Shown piece after piece: positions 5,075 to 12,594 of a DNA stretch of 12,760 nucleotides. Source of the stretch: Bacteroidota bacterium. GTDB taxonomy: Bacteria; Bacteroidota; Bacteroidia; Chitinophagales; Saprospiraceae. The translations under genes were made by a program, and so were the position numbers. Below the pieces are notes generated by a model. It was not told the DNA's origin and searched no databases. It saw nothing but the letters and a program-made list of their open reading frames with translations. Every line of letters begins with the position of its first letter. Position 1 is the stretch's first letter. The stretch covers positions 1 to 12,760 of the forward strand of contig JAJRUR010000335.1 of assembly GCA_024277695.1 (NCBI GenBank). Reading direction: 5' to 3'.

Positions 5075-7639
5075 TTAAAATTCTACCTTGACTCTAGCTC
5101 TGACTCCTAATCCTTTGACACCCCAAAGTATGGGAATATTGGGGTTGTCAAGGTGTGTAAATCTTTTTACGAGATCTACGCGCACAAATTTAAGAATATT
5201 ACTAATACCAATGCCGCCTTCCATATAGGGTTTGCTCTCCAGTGTAAAAGTAGATGCCTGTCCTTCAGTAGTCGGGAGCAAAAAACTCTCGAAGTTAGAA
5301 TCGGGGTTATTGATGTCGGTCAGTCGCCCATAGAGCATTTTGAAGGTAAGAATCTCTCTAAATTTCAGGCGCTTAAATAGCGGGATCTTATTAAAGAAAA
5401 ATCCTTGGAAAAAGTGCTGGACATTGAGACTGACATATTCGTCGGAGACAAATTCAAGAAAATTCATCAAGTTGTAAGAATATATTTGATAAGCAAAGGT
5501 TTGGTTGGCATTGGGTAGATGCAGCCCGATAAAAGGGAGCCCTTCGCCAAAATATTTTCCACTTTCGAGCAGGACGTTGGATTGACCGAGTATATTGAGG
5601 TTAAAACGTTTAAAAATACTGGCATAAAGGTGGTGATAATTGTACTGACCACCCAAAAGTCCTTTGAGTCCGGCCGTATAATTAAAATTAAATATTGGAT
5701 ATTTGTTAAATAAGGGTACGCGATAGGTGTATCCTTGCCAAAACTGCTCATTGGGTGCGTAGCGTAGGTTAAATGATAATTCTGTAGTGCGGATAAAAGG
5801 CACTGAGATTAGTACATCATCCTGAAGCTGTCTGAATCTCAATGATCCATAAGGTCTTGTTTTTCTGCTTTCAAATCTCAGTCCAAAGTCAAATGGCGTT
5901 TTGGTTTCTTTGAGATATTCGATTCTATAAGTATTGTAAAAGAGCATTTTATCGATCGGTCCTCTCTTGAAGGACAAAAAGAAATTATCTTCATTGACGA
6001 ACCGAAGTTGCTGACCAGGAAAACCCGTTTCTTGCTGAATAGAAGCTTTGATGAAGTGCTTTGGATTTTCTTCATAGTCTCGATTAAAGCTGTAAGTAAC
6101 TCCGGCGCTATATTTGTATTTTTTATCCCTAAAACCATAGGCACCAAAGCCTTCGAGCCTTATTTTTTTGCTAAAATTTATATTCGTTTGACCACCGAAG
6201 CGGAGTCTGAATCCTTCTACATCGTTAAAACTGTAAAATGCCCCAATAGGTCCTATGTCGAGTCCTTTGGCTGTGAGGTATCCTGTGAGTAACAGTTTGA
6301 TGATATTGAGGGTGCGCTTAAAAGCCGGGACAGTCTGGAGTGTATCGATCATGTGATAGACTCCTTTTTCATTTTCGGACAGTGATTCGAATCTTTCTTG
6401 GTCCCAATAATCTTCTTCCTTGTCTTTTGCATCTCGCAAGACGAAGATTTTTTCTGCCGGAGCAAATTTTTCATCGGGTATTTTTTGGTTGATGATGTGA
6501 TTACGTCGTTCGATAGTTCGCCTACCAAAGAACCCCGTGCCTTTATTGCCGGCTCCATAATCTACTATGAGCTCGTCTTTTTTGAGTACCCAGGCACTGT
6601 CCACTTGCTCAAATTCGTGGACGATTTTTAAGTCTCTAACGAAATTGAGGTTGATTCGGTTATCAATGCCCATATCTACTTTGAGTACGGTATACTTGTC
6701 ATCAAAAGTGATGTACATATTGCCTTTAAAGGCAAAATCTAAATTATTTCTAGGAAGAAATGCCAGATTATATACCTGCCGTCCGGCATACTCCAAGGTA
6801 TCTAAAATGTAATATTTATATATCTGAGGAGCCAAAGGAGAGATGGGGCTTGAAAAGTTTTGCCCCATGAGGTTGATGGTATTGTCATAGATATCTATAT
6901 CCATGTAGAGTCGATCCATGAGGGATGAAATGGTTTGTTCATTGAGGTATTCTTCCAGTCCTGTAAATTTGATAGCCTTTTGATATTCTTTTTCGTTCTT
7001 ATCTGCACCGCGATAATAGATATCACTGATGATTTCGCGGAAGTATATCGGAAGGTAGGGTTTGCCGTTGATGGTAGAGGTATCTACATAATTAAATATG
7101 AACTGAAGTTTGCGAAAGGTCTTGCTCTGTCTGAACTCGTCCGTAATGTTATTGATGTCGAGTTCTAATTTTTCGTATTTTTCATATTGATAGTAGTCTA
7201 GACCTTTGACTCTGTTTTTGTCTCTATTGGCAAGTACGTTTCTGATTAATTGGACTGCGGGGTTGTTTTTATTTTTATAGCGTCTTTTTTTGACTTTTAC
7301 TTCGACTGTTTGTAGGGTATATGTACCTTCTCCGAGTTTAAAATCTACTTTTGTATTGCGTTTGCCGGGGATTATTTTGATGGTATCCGATTGATAACCG
7401 AGATAAGATGCTACTACGTATTCAGATCCCCACTGTGTCTGTAGCCGATATTTGCCATCGACATCGGTATTGGTGCCTACGGTCGTTCCTGCAAAATAAA
7501 CATCTACAAATGGAAGGGTCTCTCCGGTACTAGCGTCTGTTACCTGACCTATGACAGTGGTGAGCTTAGTTTTTTGGGCATTGAGGCCGGTAAGCCCAAA
7601 GGTTATAAAACAGAGTAATAGGATGTTTCTGGATATCAT
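5075..7639 (-). CDS. DUF5686 family outer-membrane protein with carboxypeptidase-regulatory-like domain
   Basis: An 854-residue exported protein. The N-terminus is a clear signal peptide (short basic start, hydrophobic LLLCFITFGLTG, cleavage probably after LNA at residue 21). Residues 28-110 form a CarboxypepD_reg-like beta-sandwich (IGQVTDASTGETLPFVDV ... SYLGYQ). The rest fits DUF5686, whose C-terminal half from about residue 450 alternates aromatic and polar residues as in transmembrane beta-strands and ends in Phe. It should therefore be an outer-membrane beta-barrel with a periplasmic N-terminal domain; I see no TonB plug. The function of the family is not known. It is the first gene of the sphingolipid unit, 18 nt from the next, so I infer a link to sphingolipid placement, sensing or transport at the outer membrane. 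It could instead be a bystander that shares the promoter. Confidence 0.85.
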   Translation of the reverse strand: MISRNILLLCFITFGLTGLNAQKTKLTTVIGQVTDASTGETLPFVDVYFAGTTVGTNTDVDGKYRLQTQWGSEYVVASYLGYQSDTIKIIPGKRNTKVDFKLGEGTYTLQTVEVKVKKRRYKNKNNPAVQLIRNVLANRDKNRVKGLDYYQYEKYEKLELDINNITDEFRQSKTFRKLQFIFNYVDTSTINGKPYLPIYFREIISDIYYRGADKNEKEYQKAIKFTGLEEYLNEQTISSLMDRLYMDIDIYDNTINLMGQNFSSPISPLAPQIYKYYILDTLEYAGRQVYNLAFLPRNNLDFAFKGNMYITFDDKYTVLKVDMGIDNRINLNFVRDLKIVHEFEQVDSAWVLKKDELIVDYGAGNKGTGFFGRRTIERRNHIINQKIPDEKFAPAEKIFVLRDAKDKEEDYWDQERFESLSENEKGVYHMIDTLQTVPAFKRTLNIIKLLLTGYLTAKGLDIGPIGAFYSFNDVEGFRLRFGGQTNINFSKKIRLEGFGAYGFRDKKYKYSAGVTYSFNRDYEENPKHFIKASIQQETGFPGQQLRFVNEDNFFLSFKRGPIDKMLFYNTYRIEYLKETKTPFDFGLRFESRKTRPYGSLRFRQLQDDVLISVPFIRTTELSFNLRYAPNEQFWQGYTYRVPLFNKYPIFNFNYTAGLKGLLGGQYNYHHLYASIFKRFNLNILGQSNVLLESGKYFGEGLPFIGLHLPNANQTFAYQIYSYNLMNFLEFVSDEYVSLNVQHFFQGFFFNKIPLFKRLKFREILTFKMLYGRLTDINNPDSNFESFLLPTTEGQASTFTLESKPYMEGGIGISNILKFVRVDLVKRFTHLDNPNIPILWGVKGLGVRARVKVEF

Positions 7640-7764
7640 GATGTCTTTTGCTAAAATTAGATTTGTAAACAGTATCTAGGTTAAAGGGTTTAGTGATCGC
7701 ATTGAATAATGATCAAAAATGATAGTAGAAGACACTTGTTATTACGTTTTTGCTTTTCAAAAAG

Positions 7765-7793
7765 TTGGTTGTACCATAATTCCAAACAACCAA
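7765..7793. repeat. Perfect 8 bp inverted repeat in the predicted operon leader
   Basis: TTGGTTGT at 7765-7772 is the reverse complement of ACAACCAA at 7786-7793, with a 13 nt spacer. If the promoter candidate at 7812-7819 is used, this dyad lies about 15 nt inside the 5' untranslated RNA of the sphingolipid operon. It could act as an RNA hairpin or as an operator just downstream of the start site. Confidence 0.4.
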
Positions 7794-7811
7794 TTCTGTC
7801 TAGAAATTATG

Positions 7812-7819
7812 CAAAAGTA
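7812..7819 (-). promoter_or_regulatory. Candidate -7 element (TACTTTTG) for the sphingolipid operon
   Basis: Read on the minus strand the octamer is TACTTTTG, matching the Bacteroidota consensus TAnnTTTG. No clean TTTG -33 box sits at the usual 19 nt; the nearest T-rich match is about 16 nt upstream. The start site would be near 7805, giving a leader of about 165 nt before the ATG at 7639. It is the only full consensus match I found in this gap on that strand, but such short matches arise by chance. Confidence 0.3.
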
Positions 7820-7849
7820 AATTTTGTTAGGCATAAAAGTTATCCGGAT

Positions 7850-7864
7850 GTCTATTTAATAGAC
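7850..7864. promoter_or_regulatory. 15 bp palindrome, possible operator
   Basis: GTCTATT-T-AATAGAC has perfect 7 bp arms around a single central T. It is centred about 41 bp upstream of the -7 candidate at 7812-7819, a place where an activator of the sphingolipid operon could bind. The regulator is unknown. Confidence 0.35.
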
Positions 7865-7975
7865 GAATATATACCGTATTAGGATATATGTATTAAAAAT
7901 ATACACCGGTAGTGGGAGCTACGGATCGGATGCGATATATTTATTACTGTTTGCGTATATAGTAGTTAAGGCCAC

Positions 7976-8085
7976 ATATTGGTCTATCGTAAGTATTCAG
8001 ACTTAGCGTATCATACTACCTTGCGATGAAGGTGGCTGTCTTCGGGGTTTGCAAATTTTGAGAGCCATAGTATGACCAATATTGG
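7976..8085. ncRNA. Nested inverted repeats that can form a three-way junction
   Basis: TCATACTA (8011-8018) pairs with TAGTATGA (8068-8075). Directly inside it, with no unpaired base between helices, lie hairpin CCTT-GCGATG-AAGG (8019-8032) and a second arm TGGCT (8033-8037) with AGCCA (8063-8067). An outer pair, ATATTGGTC (7976-7984) with GACCAATAT (8074-8082), continues the same 3' strand. On the minus strand it would begin about 15 nt after the EF-G stop. It could be a structured 3' UTR or a separate small RNA on either strand. The palindrome CCAATATTGG at 8076-8085 competes with the outer pair. Confidence 0.35.
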
Positions 8086-8097
8086 AATTTAACTGTA

Positions 8098-10224
8098 TTA
8101 TGCGTCAGCTAACTCTTCTTTGTATGCTTCTGTAAGAGATTTTTGAATATCGAATGGTACAGCGGCATATTCTGCAAATTGTTGATGGAACTTTGCTTTA
8201 CCCTGAGTGATGGATCTGAGGGTAGAGGAGTAGTTGTGCAACTCGGCGAGTGGTACTTTGGCGATGATTTTTTGGTAGTGTCCATCGCTATCCATTCCTT
8301 GGATTACGGCTCTTCGGCTTTGGAGGTCGCCCATGATATCACCCATAGTTTCCTCAGGGCAGAGGATTTCTATTTCGTAGATGGGTTCCATAAGCTTAGG
8401 AGCTGCTTGCTGAAAACAATTCTTAAACGCTTGAGTTGCTGCTATTTGGAATGCCATATCGTTCGAATCAACGGGGTGCATTTTGCCATCGTATATGCTT
8501 ACTCGGATATCTCGACAGGGTGAACCGGTGAGGGGACCTTCTTTCATTTTCATCATGACACCTTTTTTGATAGCATTGGAGTACTTGGCATCGATGGATC
8601 CTCCGACGATGCACCAGTAAAATGCCAAAGTGCCTCCCCAAGGCAGTTCGTCTATGCTTGTCTTGCGCACGGTGAGGTCTTGGGGGTCCGCCATACCTTC
8701 TTTGTATGGTTCTATACGCATATGTACTTCTGCAAATTGGCCTGCGCCCCCACTTTGTTTTTTGTGCCGATACACATCATTAGCGGTTTTCGTAATGGTT
8801 TCTCTATAGGAGATTTTGGGTTGGATAAACTCCATATTGAGGTTGTAAACTTTTTCTAGTCTGTATTTGATTAAGTCTAGGTGTAATTGTCCTTGACCAT
8901 GTAGGATGGTTTGTTTGAGTTCTTTGGAGTGTTCGACGATAAAAGTTGGGTCTTCTTCTTGGATGATGTGGAATACTTTGGCCATTTTTTCGAGATCACC
9001 TTTAGAAGGAGGTTTGACGGCTGTACGGATTCGGGGTTCGGGGAAGTGAATAGGATCTATTTTCCGGTCAGTACCTTTGGTATTGAGGGTTTGGTTGGTG
9101 TGAGAATCTTTGAGTTTGACAGTAACTCCGATATCTCCTGCTCTAATTTCGTCTGCGGCTTCGCGTATTTTTCCGTTAGCTACAAAAAGTTGGTTAAAGC
9201 GTTCGGTAGTACTGTTATGGGCATTGAGTAGTTCATCACCTGACTTCAGTACGCCGCTATACACTTTGAAGTAGGAGACGTTTCCTATTTGTGGCTCTGA
9301 GATGGTTTTGTAGATAAAGATGGTGGTAGGAGCTTTGGGGTCACAGAGAAGTGTCTGCTCATCTTCTAATTTTGCTTCAGGCCGATCTGCCGGTGAGGGA
9401 GCTATGTCATTGATAAAGCCCATAATGCGTCCGCTACCCATGTTGTGTTTAGAAGAAGAGATGAAGACGGGATAAAACTCTCGCTGTGCGATGGCCATTC
9501 GGAGTCCTTCGGCCAGTTCGTCTTCATTGAGTGTACCGTTTTCAAAAAATTTTTCCATCAGGGATTCGTCATTTTCAGCGGCCACTTCGACCAGGGCGTT
9601 ATGCATCTGTTGGGCTCGTTCGATTTCGGACTCGGGTATGGCTATTTTTTCCGGTTTTCCACCATCCGTACCAAACTTGTACATAGTCATTCGGAGTGCA
9701 TCCACAATAGTGTCAAATCCTGCTCCTTGGTTGAGAGGATACTGGATTGGGATGACATTGGATCCAAATCTTGATTTGAGTTGATCTAAGGCAGTGTCAT
9801 AATCTGCTTTGTCATGATCGATTTGATTGATAACGAATATTGTAGGTGTATGATTTTTTTCGACATGCTCCCAAATGATTTCGGTACCTACTTCTACTCC
9901 GTTGGCTGCATTGATGAGGATAAGAGCAGTATCTGCTACTTTTAGCGAAGAGATGACTTCACCGACAAAGTCATCAAAACCGGGAGTATCGATGATATTT
10001 ATTTTGGAGTCTTTCCATTGGGCATGCATCAGTGAGCTGAACATAGAGTTTTGGCGTTCTTGCTCGATGGCAGTATAGTCTGATATCGTATTTTGGCTAT
10101 TGACATCTCCGCGGCGTTTTATTGCTTTTGCTTCAAAGAGCATGCATTCGACCATGGTGGTTTTGCCGGAGCCGGAATGTCCTAGCAAGCATACATTTCT
10201 TACGTTGTTTGTGTCATGTCCCAT
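8098..10224 (-). CDS. Elongation factor G paralogue (EF-G2 type translational GTPase)
   Basis: A 708-residue protein with the five-domain EF-G layout. The G domain has P-loop GHSGSGKT (15-22), G3 DTPGFDDF (79-86), G4 NQID (133-136) and a G5-like SSSK (256-259). Domain II spans about 297-385, III about 397-470, IV about 475-612 with KKQSGGAGQ (488-496) and HPVDSNDM (583-590), and V the rest. The usual DTPGH has Phe83 in place of the catalytic His, the usual NKxD has Gln134, and switch I reads ERQNSM where EF-G has ERGITI. GHxGSGKTT and DFVGE are also seen in EF-G2 proteins such as that of Thermus. This is therefore probably not the housekeeping fusA. A Bacteroides EF-G paralogue has been reported to support translation without GTP hydrolysis during starvation; a similar role here is inference. 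Its promoter was not identified; 131 nt separate it from the SDR gene. Confidence 0.85.
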   Translation of the reverse strand: MGHDTNNVRNVCLLGHSGSGKTTMVECMLFEAKAIKRRGDVNSQNTISDYTAIEQERQNSMFSSLMHAQWKDSKINIIDTPGFDDFVGEVISSLKVADTALILINAANGVEVGTEIIWEHVEKNHTPTIFVINQIDHDKADYDTALDQLKSRFGSNVIPIQYPLNQGAGFDTIVDALRMTMYKFGTDGGKPEKIAIPESEIERAQQMHNALVEVAAENDESLMEKFFENGTLNEDELAEGLRMAIAQREFYPVFISSSKHNMGSGRIMGFINDIAPSPADRPEAKLEDEQTLLCDPKAPTTIFIYKTISEPQIGNVSYFKVYSGVLKSGDELLNAHNSTTERFNQLFVANGKIREAADEIRAGDIGVTVKLKDSHTNQTLNTKGTDRKIDPIHFPEPRIRTAVKPPSKGDLEKMAKVFHIIQEEDPTFIVEHSKELKQTILHGQGQLHLDLIKYRLEKVYNLNMEFIQPKISYRETITKTANDVYRHKKQSGGAGQFAEVHMRIEPYKEGMADPQDLTVRKTSIDELPWGGTLAFYWCIVGGSIDAKYSNAIKKGVMMKMKEGPLTGSPCRDIRVSIYDGKMHPVDSNDMAFQIAATQAFKNCFQQAAPKLMEPIYEIEILCPEETMGDIMGDLQSRRAVIQGMDSDGHYQKIIAKVPLAELHNYSSTLRSITQGKAKFHQQFAEYAAVPFDIQKSLTEAYKEELADA

Positions 10225-10355
10225 ATTAGAAAGATGAGTTTTTTGTGATAAAAAAGATTACGAGTTATTAAAAATTGGCTTTGGCCAAAAAGCGAGATAA
10301 AAGTAATATTTTAGAATTAAATAACTGTGCTTTGAGAGTACAATCTTATACTATT

Positions 10356-11141
10356 TTATCCTGTATATGTATCATTCTGAAAATCAATGCTGAACAGTTT
10401 ATTCTTTGCAGTACTTTCGGTAGCATTCTTGAAAGCGAAGAAAGGTTTTCTAAATATTTTTGCAAGTGGGTGAACAACTTGTGTTCTGTATTCTTGATAA
10501 AAAGCGATACCACTTTGATGAAGTTTTGACCAGGGCATTATCTGTGGAGTGTATGAACTACAGTGGATGATATTATCTACAAAGGGTACGAAGCTTGCTA
10601 CAGGTATTGAGCTCTGATAAGTTGCGGTGTGGAGTTTTGCGAGATCGGGGTGTACAATGGCTCCGGCAAAATGCTCTTGTATCTTGAGCCCTTCTTCTAT
10701 ACCTCTTTTGATTTGCATATCGGTAGCTTGGAGGTTTTGTATGAGCTGTGGTGTATCTCGTGTGCTTTTACATTGGCCTAAAGCCGATCCAATGTAGGTG
10801 ATGGGGAGTTGGAGGTCAATAGCGAGGTTGATGAGGTTGGTGGTGCCTTCCAGATTGTGTTCGTGGGTATATGTACGATGGTATGCTTGTGTATTGATGA
10901 TGATGGAGTTGTGGATTATATGTGTATTGGGGAGTAAGAAATCTTGGAGTAAAGGAAGGTCTAGTAATTCTAAGCTGATGTGCCGTACTCGATGATCGAT
11001 GTTGATCTGTGGATGTTGTAAGAAGGGATTGAGGATGAGGGTGACGTGAAGAAAGTCTTTGGCTACGAGATAGTTGGCCAGGAGGTGTCCGAAGCCACTT
11101 CTCCCTCCGGTGATTAGGATGTGTTGATTTTTGGTGAGCAT
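10356..11141 (-). CDS. Divergent SDR / NAD-dependent epimerase-like protein, probably lacking the catalytic Tyr
   Basis: This 261-residue protein begins with a Rossmann motif, TGGRSGFG at 11-18 (TGxxxGxG). It continues like extended SDRs: HNSIIINTQA near 77-86, NLEGTTNLINLA at 96-107 and ITYIGSALG at 114-122. The YxxxK catalytic pair expected near 140-150 is missing: the matching stretch reads TDMQIKRGIEEG. The middle and substrate-binding parts are short compared with the roughly 330 residues of full relatives, while a C-terminal block (KPFFAFKNATESTAKN) still resembles them. It starts 2 nt after the anmK stop, so translation is probably coupled. It may be an enzyme with another mechanism, a nucleotide-binding regulator, or a gene in decay. 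The substrate is unknown, and His and Gln are unusually common for this window. Confidence 0.65.
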   Translation of the reverse strand: MLTKNQHILITGGRSGFGHLLANYLVAKDFLHVTLILNPFLQHPQINIDHRVRHISLELLDLPLLQDFLLPNTHIIHNSIIINTQAYHRTYTHEHNLEGTTNLINLAIDLQLPITYIGSALGQCKSTRDTPQLIQNLQATDMQIKRGIEEGLKIQEHFAGAIVHPDLAKLHTATYQSSIPVASFVPFVDNIIHCSSYTPQIMPWSKLHQSGIAFYQEYRTQVVHPLAKIFRKPFFAFKNATESTAKNKLFSIDFQNDTYTG

Positions 11142-11143
11142 AT

Positions 11144-12226
11144 CTAAGGCAAATATACAGCTCCGCTACAACTGTCACGCTGTGCCCCGGTCACGGACTT
11201 GGCGATATTGTTTATTTTGAGCCAACGGAGGGTTCCGAGTAGAGACATGAGTAGAGTTTCTTTGTATCGAATAACTTGATCGGATGCTCTGGGGATTTTA
11301 TGTCCGAGTCGCTGTTCTATGCTGTGGACCAAAAAATCATTGTATGCACCTCCGCCGGTGATGAGTATTTTAGTAGGATGTATGCCTAGGAGCTGTTGAG
11401 CTATTTGGTAACTTATGTGTTGGGTGACGGTATGTAGCTTGTCCCTAGTGTCTGCGCCATTGTTGTCCAATATGGGGAGAATTGTATTTTGGACATCTTC
11501 GTTGGACATGCTTTTTGGAGCTGGCAATTTGAGATATGGGAGCCCGTTGAGTTGGCCCAATAAGGATGGGATAGATCGGCCTTGAGCTGCCATTTTTCCT
11601 CGATCATCATAATCTTGTCCTATGTGTCCTGCCAGATGATTCAGCGCTTGATTGCAGACACAGATATCAAATCCTCTGATATGATCATCTTGGATGATGC
11701 CCAAATTTGCAATACCGCCTAGATTGACAAAGTGGCTGTATTGTGGAAAAAGGTAATATTCTACCATAGGTGCAAGAGGAGCTCCCTGACCGCCTAAAGC
11801 GATATCTGTATTTCTGAAATCACAAATAACCGGACGCTGTGTAGCGGCTGCAATCTGTGCTCCTGAGCCTATCTGCAAAGAATAAGCTCTAGCCGGATTA
11901 TGGAGGACGGTATGTCCATGGGAAGCGATAAACTGAATGTCTGTCAAATCAAAATGCTCCACTATCTGCTGACCGATCCAAAGACCGAATCTACTGTCTA
12001 GTTCGGCTAACTCTGAGATCGATAGTTGAGGTGCAGATTTTAGAGCATTTTGAAGTATTGTTGAGAATTTGACTTCTTTTGCTTCGGGTATTTCAAAACG
12101 CATTTCGCGCCTAAAGTCTTGGGGTGATTTGGCTTGGGGATTTAGCTTGATGACGCAGTGAGCTATATCAAGGCCATCCAAAGAACTGCCTGACATGATA
12201 CCAATACTATGCAACTTTACGGACAT
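11144..12226 (-). CDS. anmK: Anhydro-N-acetylmuramic acid kinase
   Basis: A cytoplasmic kinase of peptidoglycan recycling that opens and phosphorylates 1,6-anhydro-MurNAc to MurNAc 6-phosphate with ATP. At 360 residues it has family length and all family blocks: GIMSGSSLDGLD (9-20), SHGHTVLHNP (102-111), DFRNTDIALGGQGAPLAP (136-153), NLGGIANL (168-175), GFDICVCN (185-192, carrying the catalytic Asp187), YDDRGKMAAQG (206-216), TGGGAYND (290-297) and SVTGAQRD near the C-terminus. GFDICVCN replaces the GFDxGPxN of E. coli; Cys-containing variants are usual in Bacteroidota as far as I recall. It is the first gene of its minus-strand unit and is followed after 2 nt by the SDR gene. A promoter candidate lies 27 to 34 nt before the ATG. 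Confidence 0.93.
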   Translation of the reverse strand: MSVKLHSIGIMSGSSLDGLDIAHCVIKLNPQAKSPQDFRREMRFEIPEAKEVKFSTILQNALKSAPQLSISELAELDSRFGLWIGQQIVEHFDLTDIQFIASHGHTVLHNPARAYSLQIGSGAQIAAATQRPVICDFRNTDIALGGQGAPLAPMVEYYLFPQYSHFVNLGGIANLGIIQDDHIRGFDICVCNQALNHLAGHIGQDYDDRGKMAAQGRSIPSLLGQLNGLPYLKLPAPKSMSNEDVQNTILPILDNNGADTRDKLHTVTQHISYQIAQQLLGIHPTKILITGGGAYNDFLVHSIEQRLGHKIPRASDQVIRYKETLLMSLLGTLRWLKINNIAKSVTGAQRDSCSGAVYLP

Positions 12227-12252
12227 TTTATCTTTTCGGTTGATTTTCTAAG

Positions 12253-12260
12253 CAAAACTA
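12253..12260 (-). promoter_or_regulatory. Candidate -7 element (TAGTTTTG) for anmK
   Basis: On the minus strand the octamer reads TAGTTTTG, a full TAnnTTTG match. It would place the start site near 12246 and give a leader of about 20 nt, a sensible length. The nearest upstream TTTG is only 11 nt away, shorter than the usual 19, so the -33 part is unsupported. Confidence 0.38.
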
Positions 12261-12594
12261 AATGAAAACTGCAAATTAATAATTTATACGATTATAGGGT
12301 TGAGCCAATATGATGCGTGGAGTGTAAGAAGGATAGGGTAGTTCGCTTTTTGGAAAGGTATCTTTTTTTTGGAAGTATTTGAGGAAATGCTTTGGTTATG
12401 TATTTTGCATAAGTACAAGAACATTAAATAAACCCATAATGTGTAATAACCATAATACCAGTATGTTGATAGATTCTTTTTATTTTATATTGAATATTGA
12501 ATACACAAACCGGAGGATTTTGGCATATGTATTTTGAAGGGTATCCTTTTATATCTACGATCACAATACATAGCTGTATAGAGTGTCGATACGC

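Larger units (their letters stand above)
401..7639 (-). other. Predicted six-gene sphingolipid operon
   Basis: Six minus-strand genes follow each other with gaps of 18, 10, 29, 61 and 5 nt: DUF5686 outer-membrane protein, CDP-alcohol phosphatidyltransferase, FA2H-like hydroxylase, PAP2/Aur1-like phosphotransferase, serine palmitoyltransferase and a GNAT-like putative ceramide synthase. Spacing this tight, with 458 bp of non-coding DNA in front of the first gene, supports one transcript. The enzymes fit successive steps: serine condensation, N-acylation, 2-hydroxylation, supply of an inositol phospholipid donor and head-group transfer to ceramide. The operon is an inference from spacing and direction. 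The pathway is an inference from family assignments. Confidence 0.75.
7640..8097. other. Intergenic region between the EF-G paralogue and the sphingolipid operon
   Basis: This 458 bp stretch contains no convincing gene. It should hold the 3' end of the EF-G paralogue transcript and the promoter of the sphingolipid operon. I see a TAnnTTTG promoter candidate at 7812-7819 (minus strand), two dyads flanking it (7765-7793 and 7850-7864), an AT-rich tract with repeated GTATTA (7865-7912) and a nested set of inverted repeats at 7976-8085. No U-tract terminator follows the EF-G gene. A 57-codon plus-strand frame at 7709-7882 is noted but not accepted. Confidence 0.6.

Noticed and set aside
7826..7832. 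GTTAGGC, resembling an integron attC core site
   Set aside because: No matching RYYYAAC partner at a suitable distance and no integrase or cassette structure in the window.
7709..7882. Plus-strand ORF of 57 codons in the gap before the sphingolipid operon
   Set aside because: It overlaps the best promoter candidate and both dyads of the opposite-strand operon, has no recognisable motif and no promoter of its own that I can see. It could still be a small gene.
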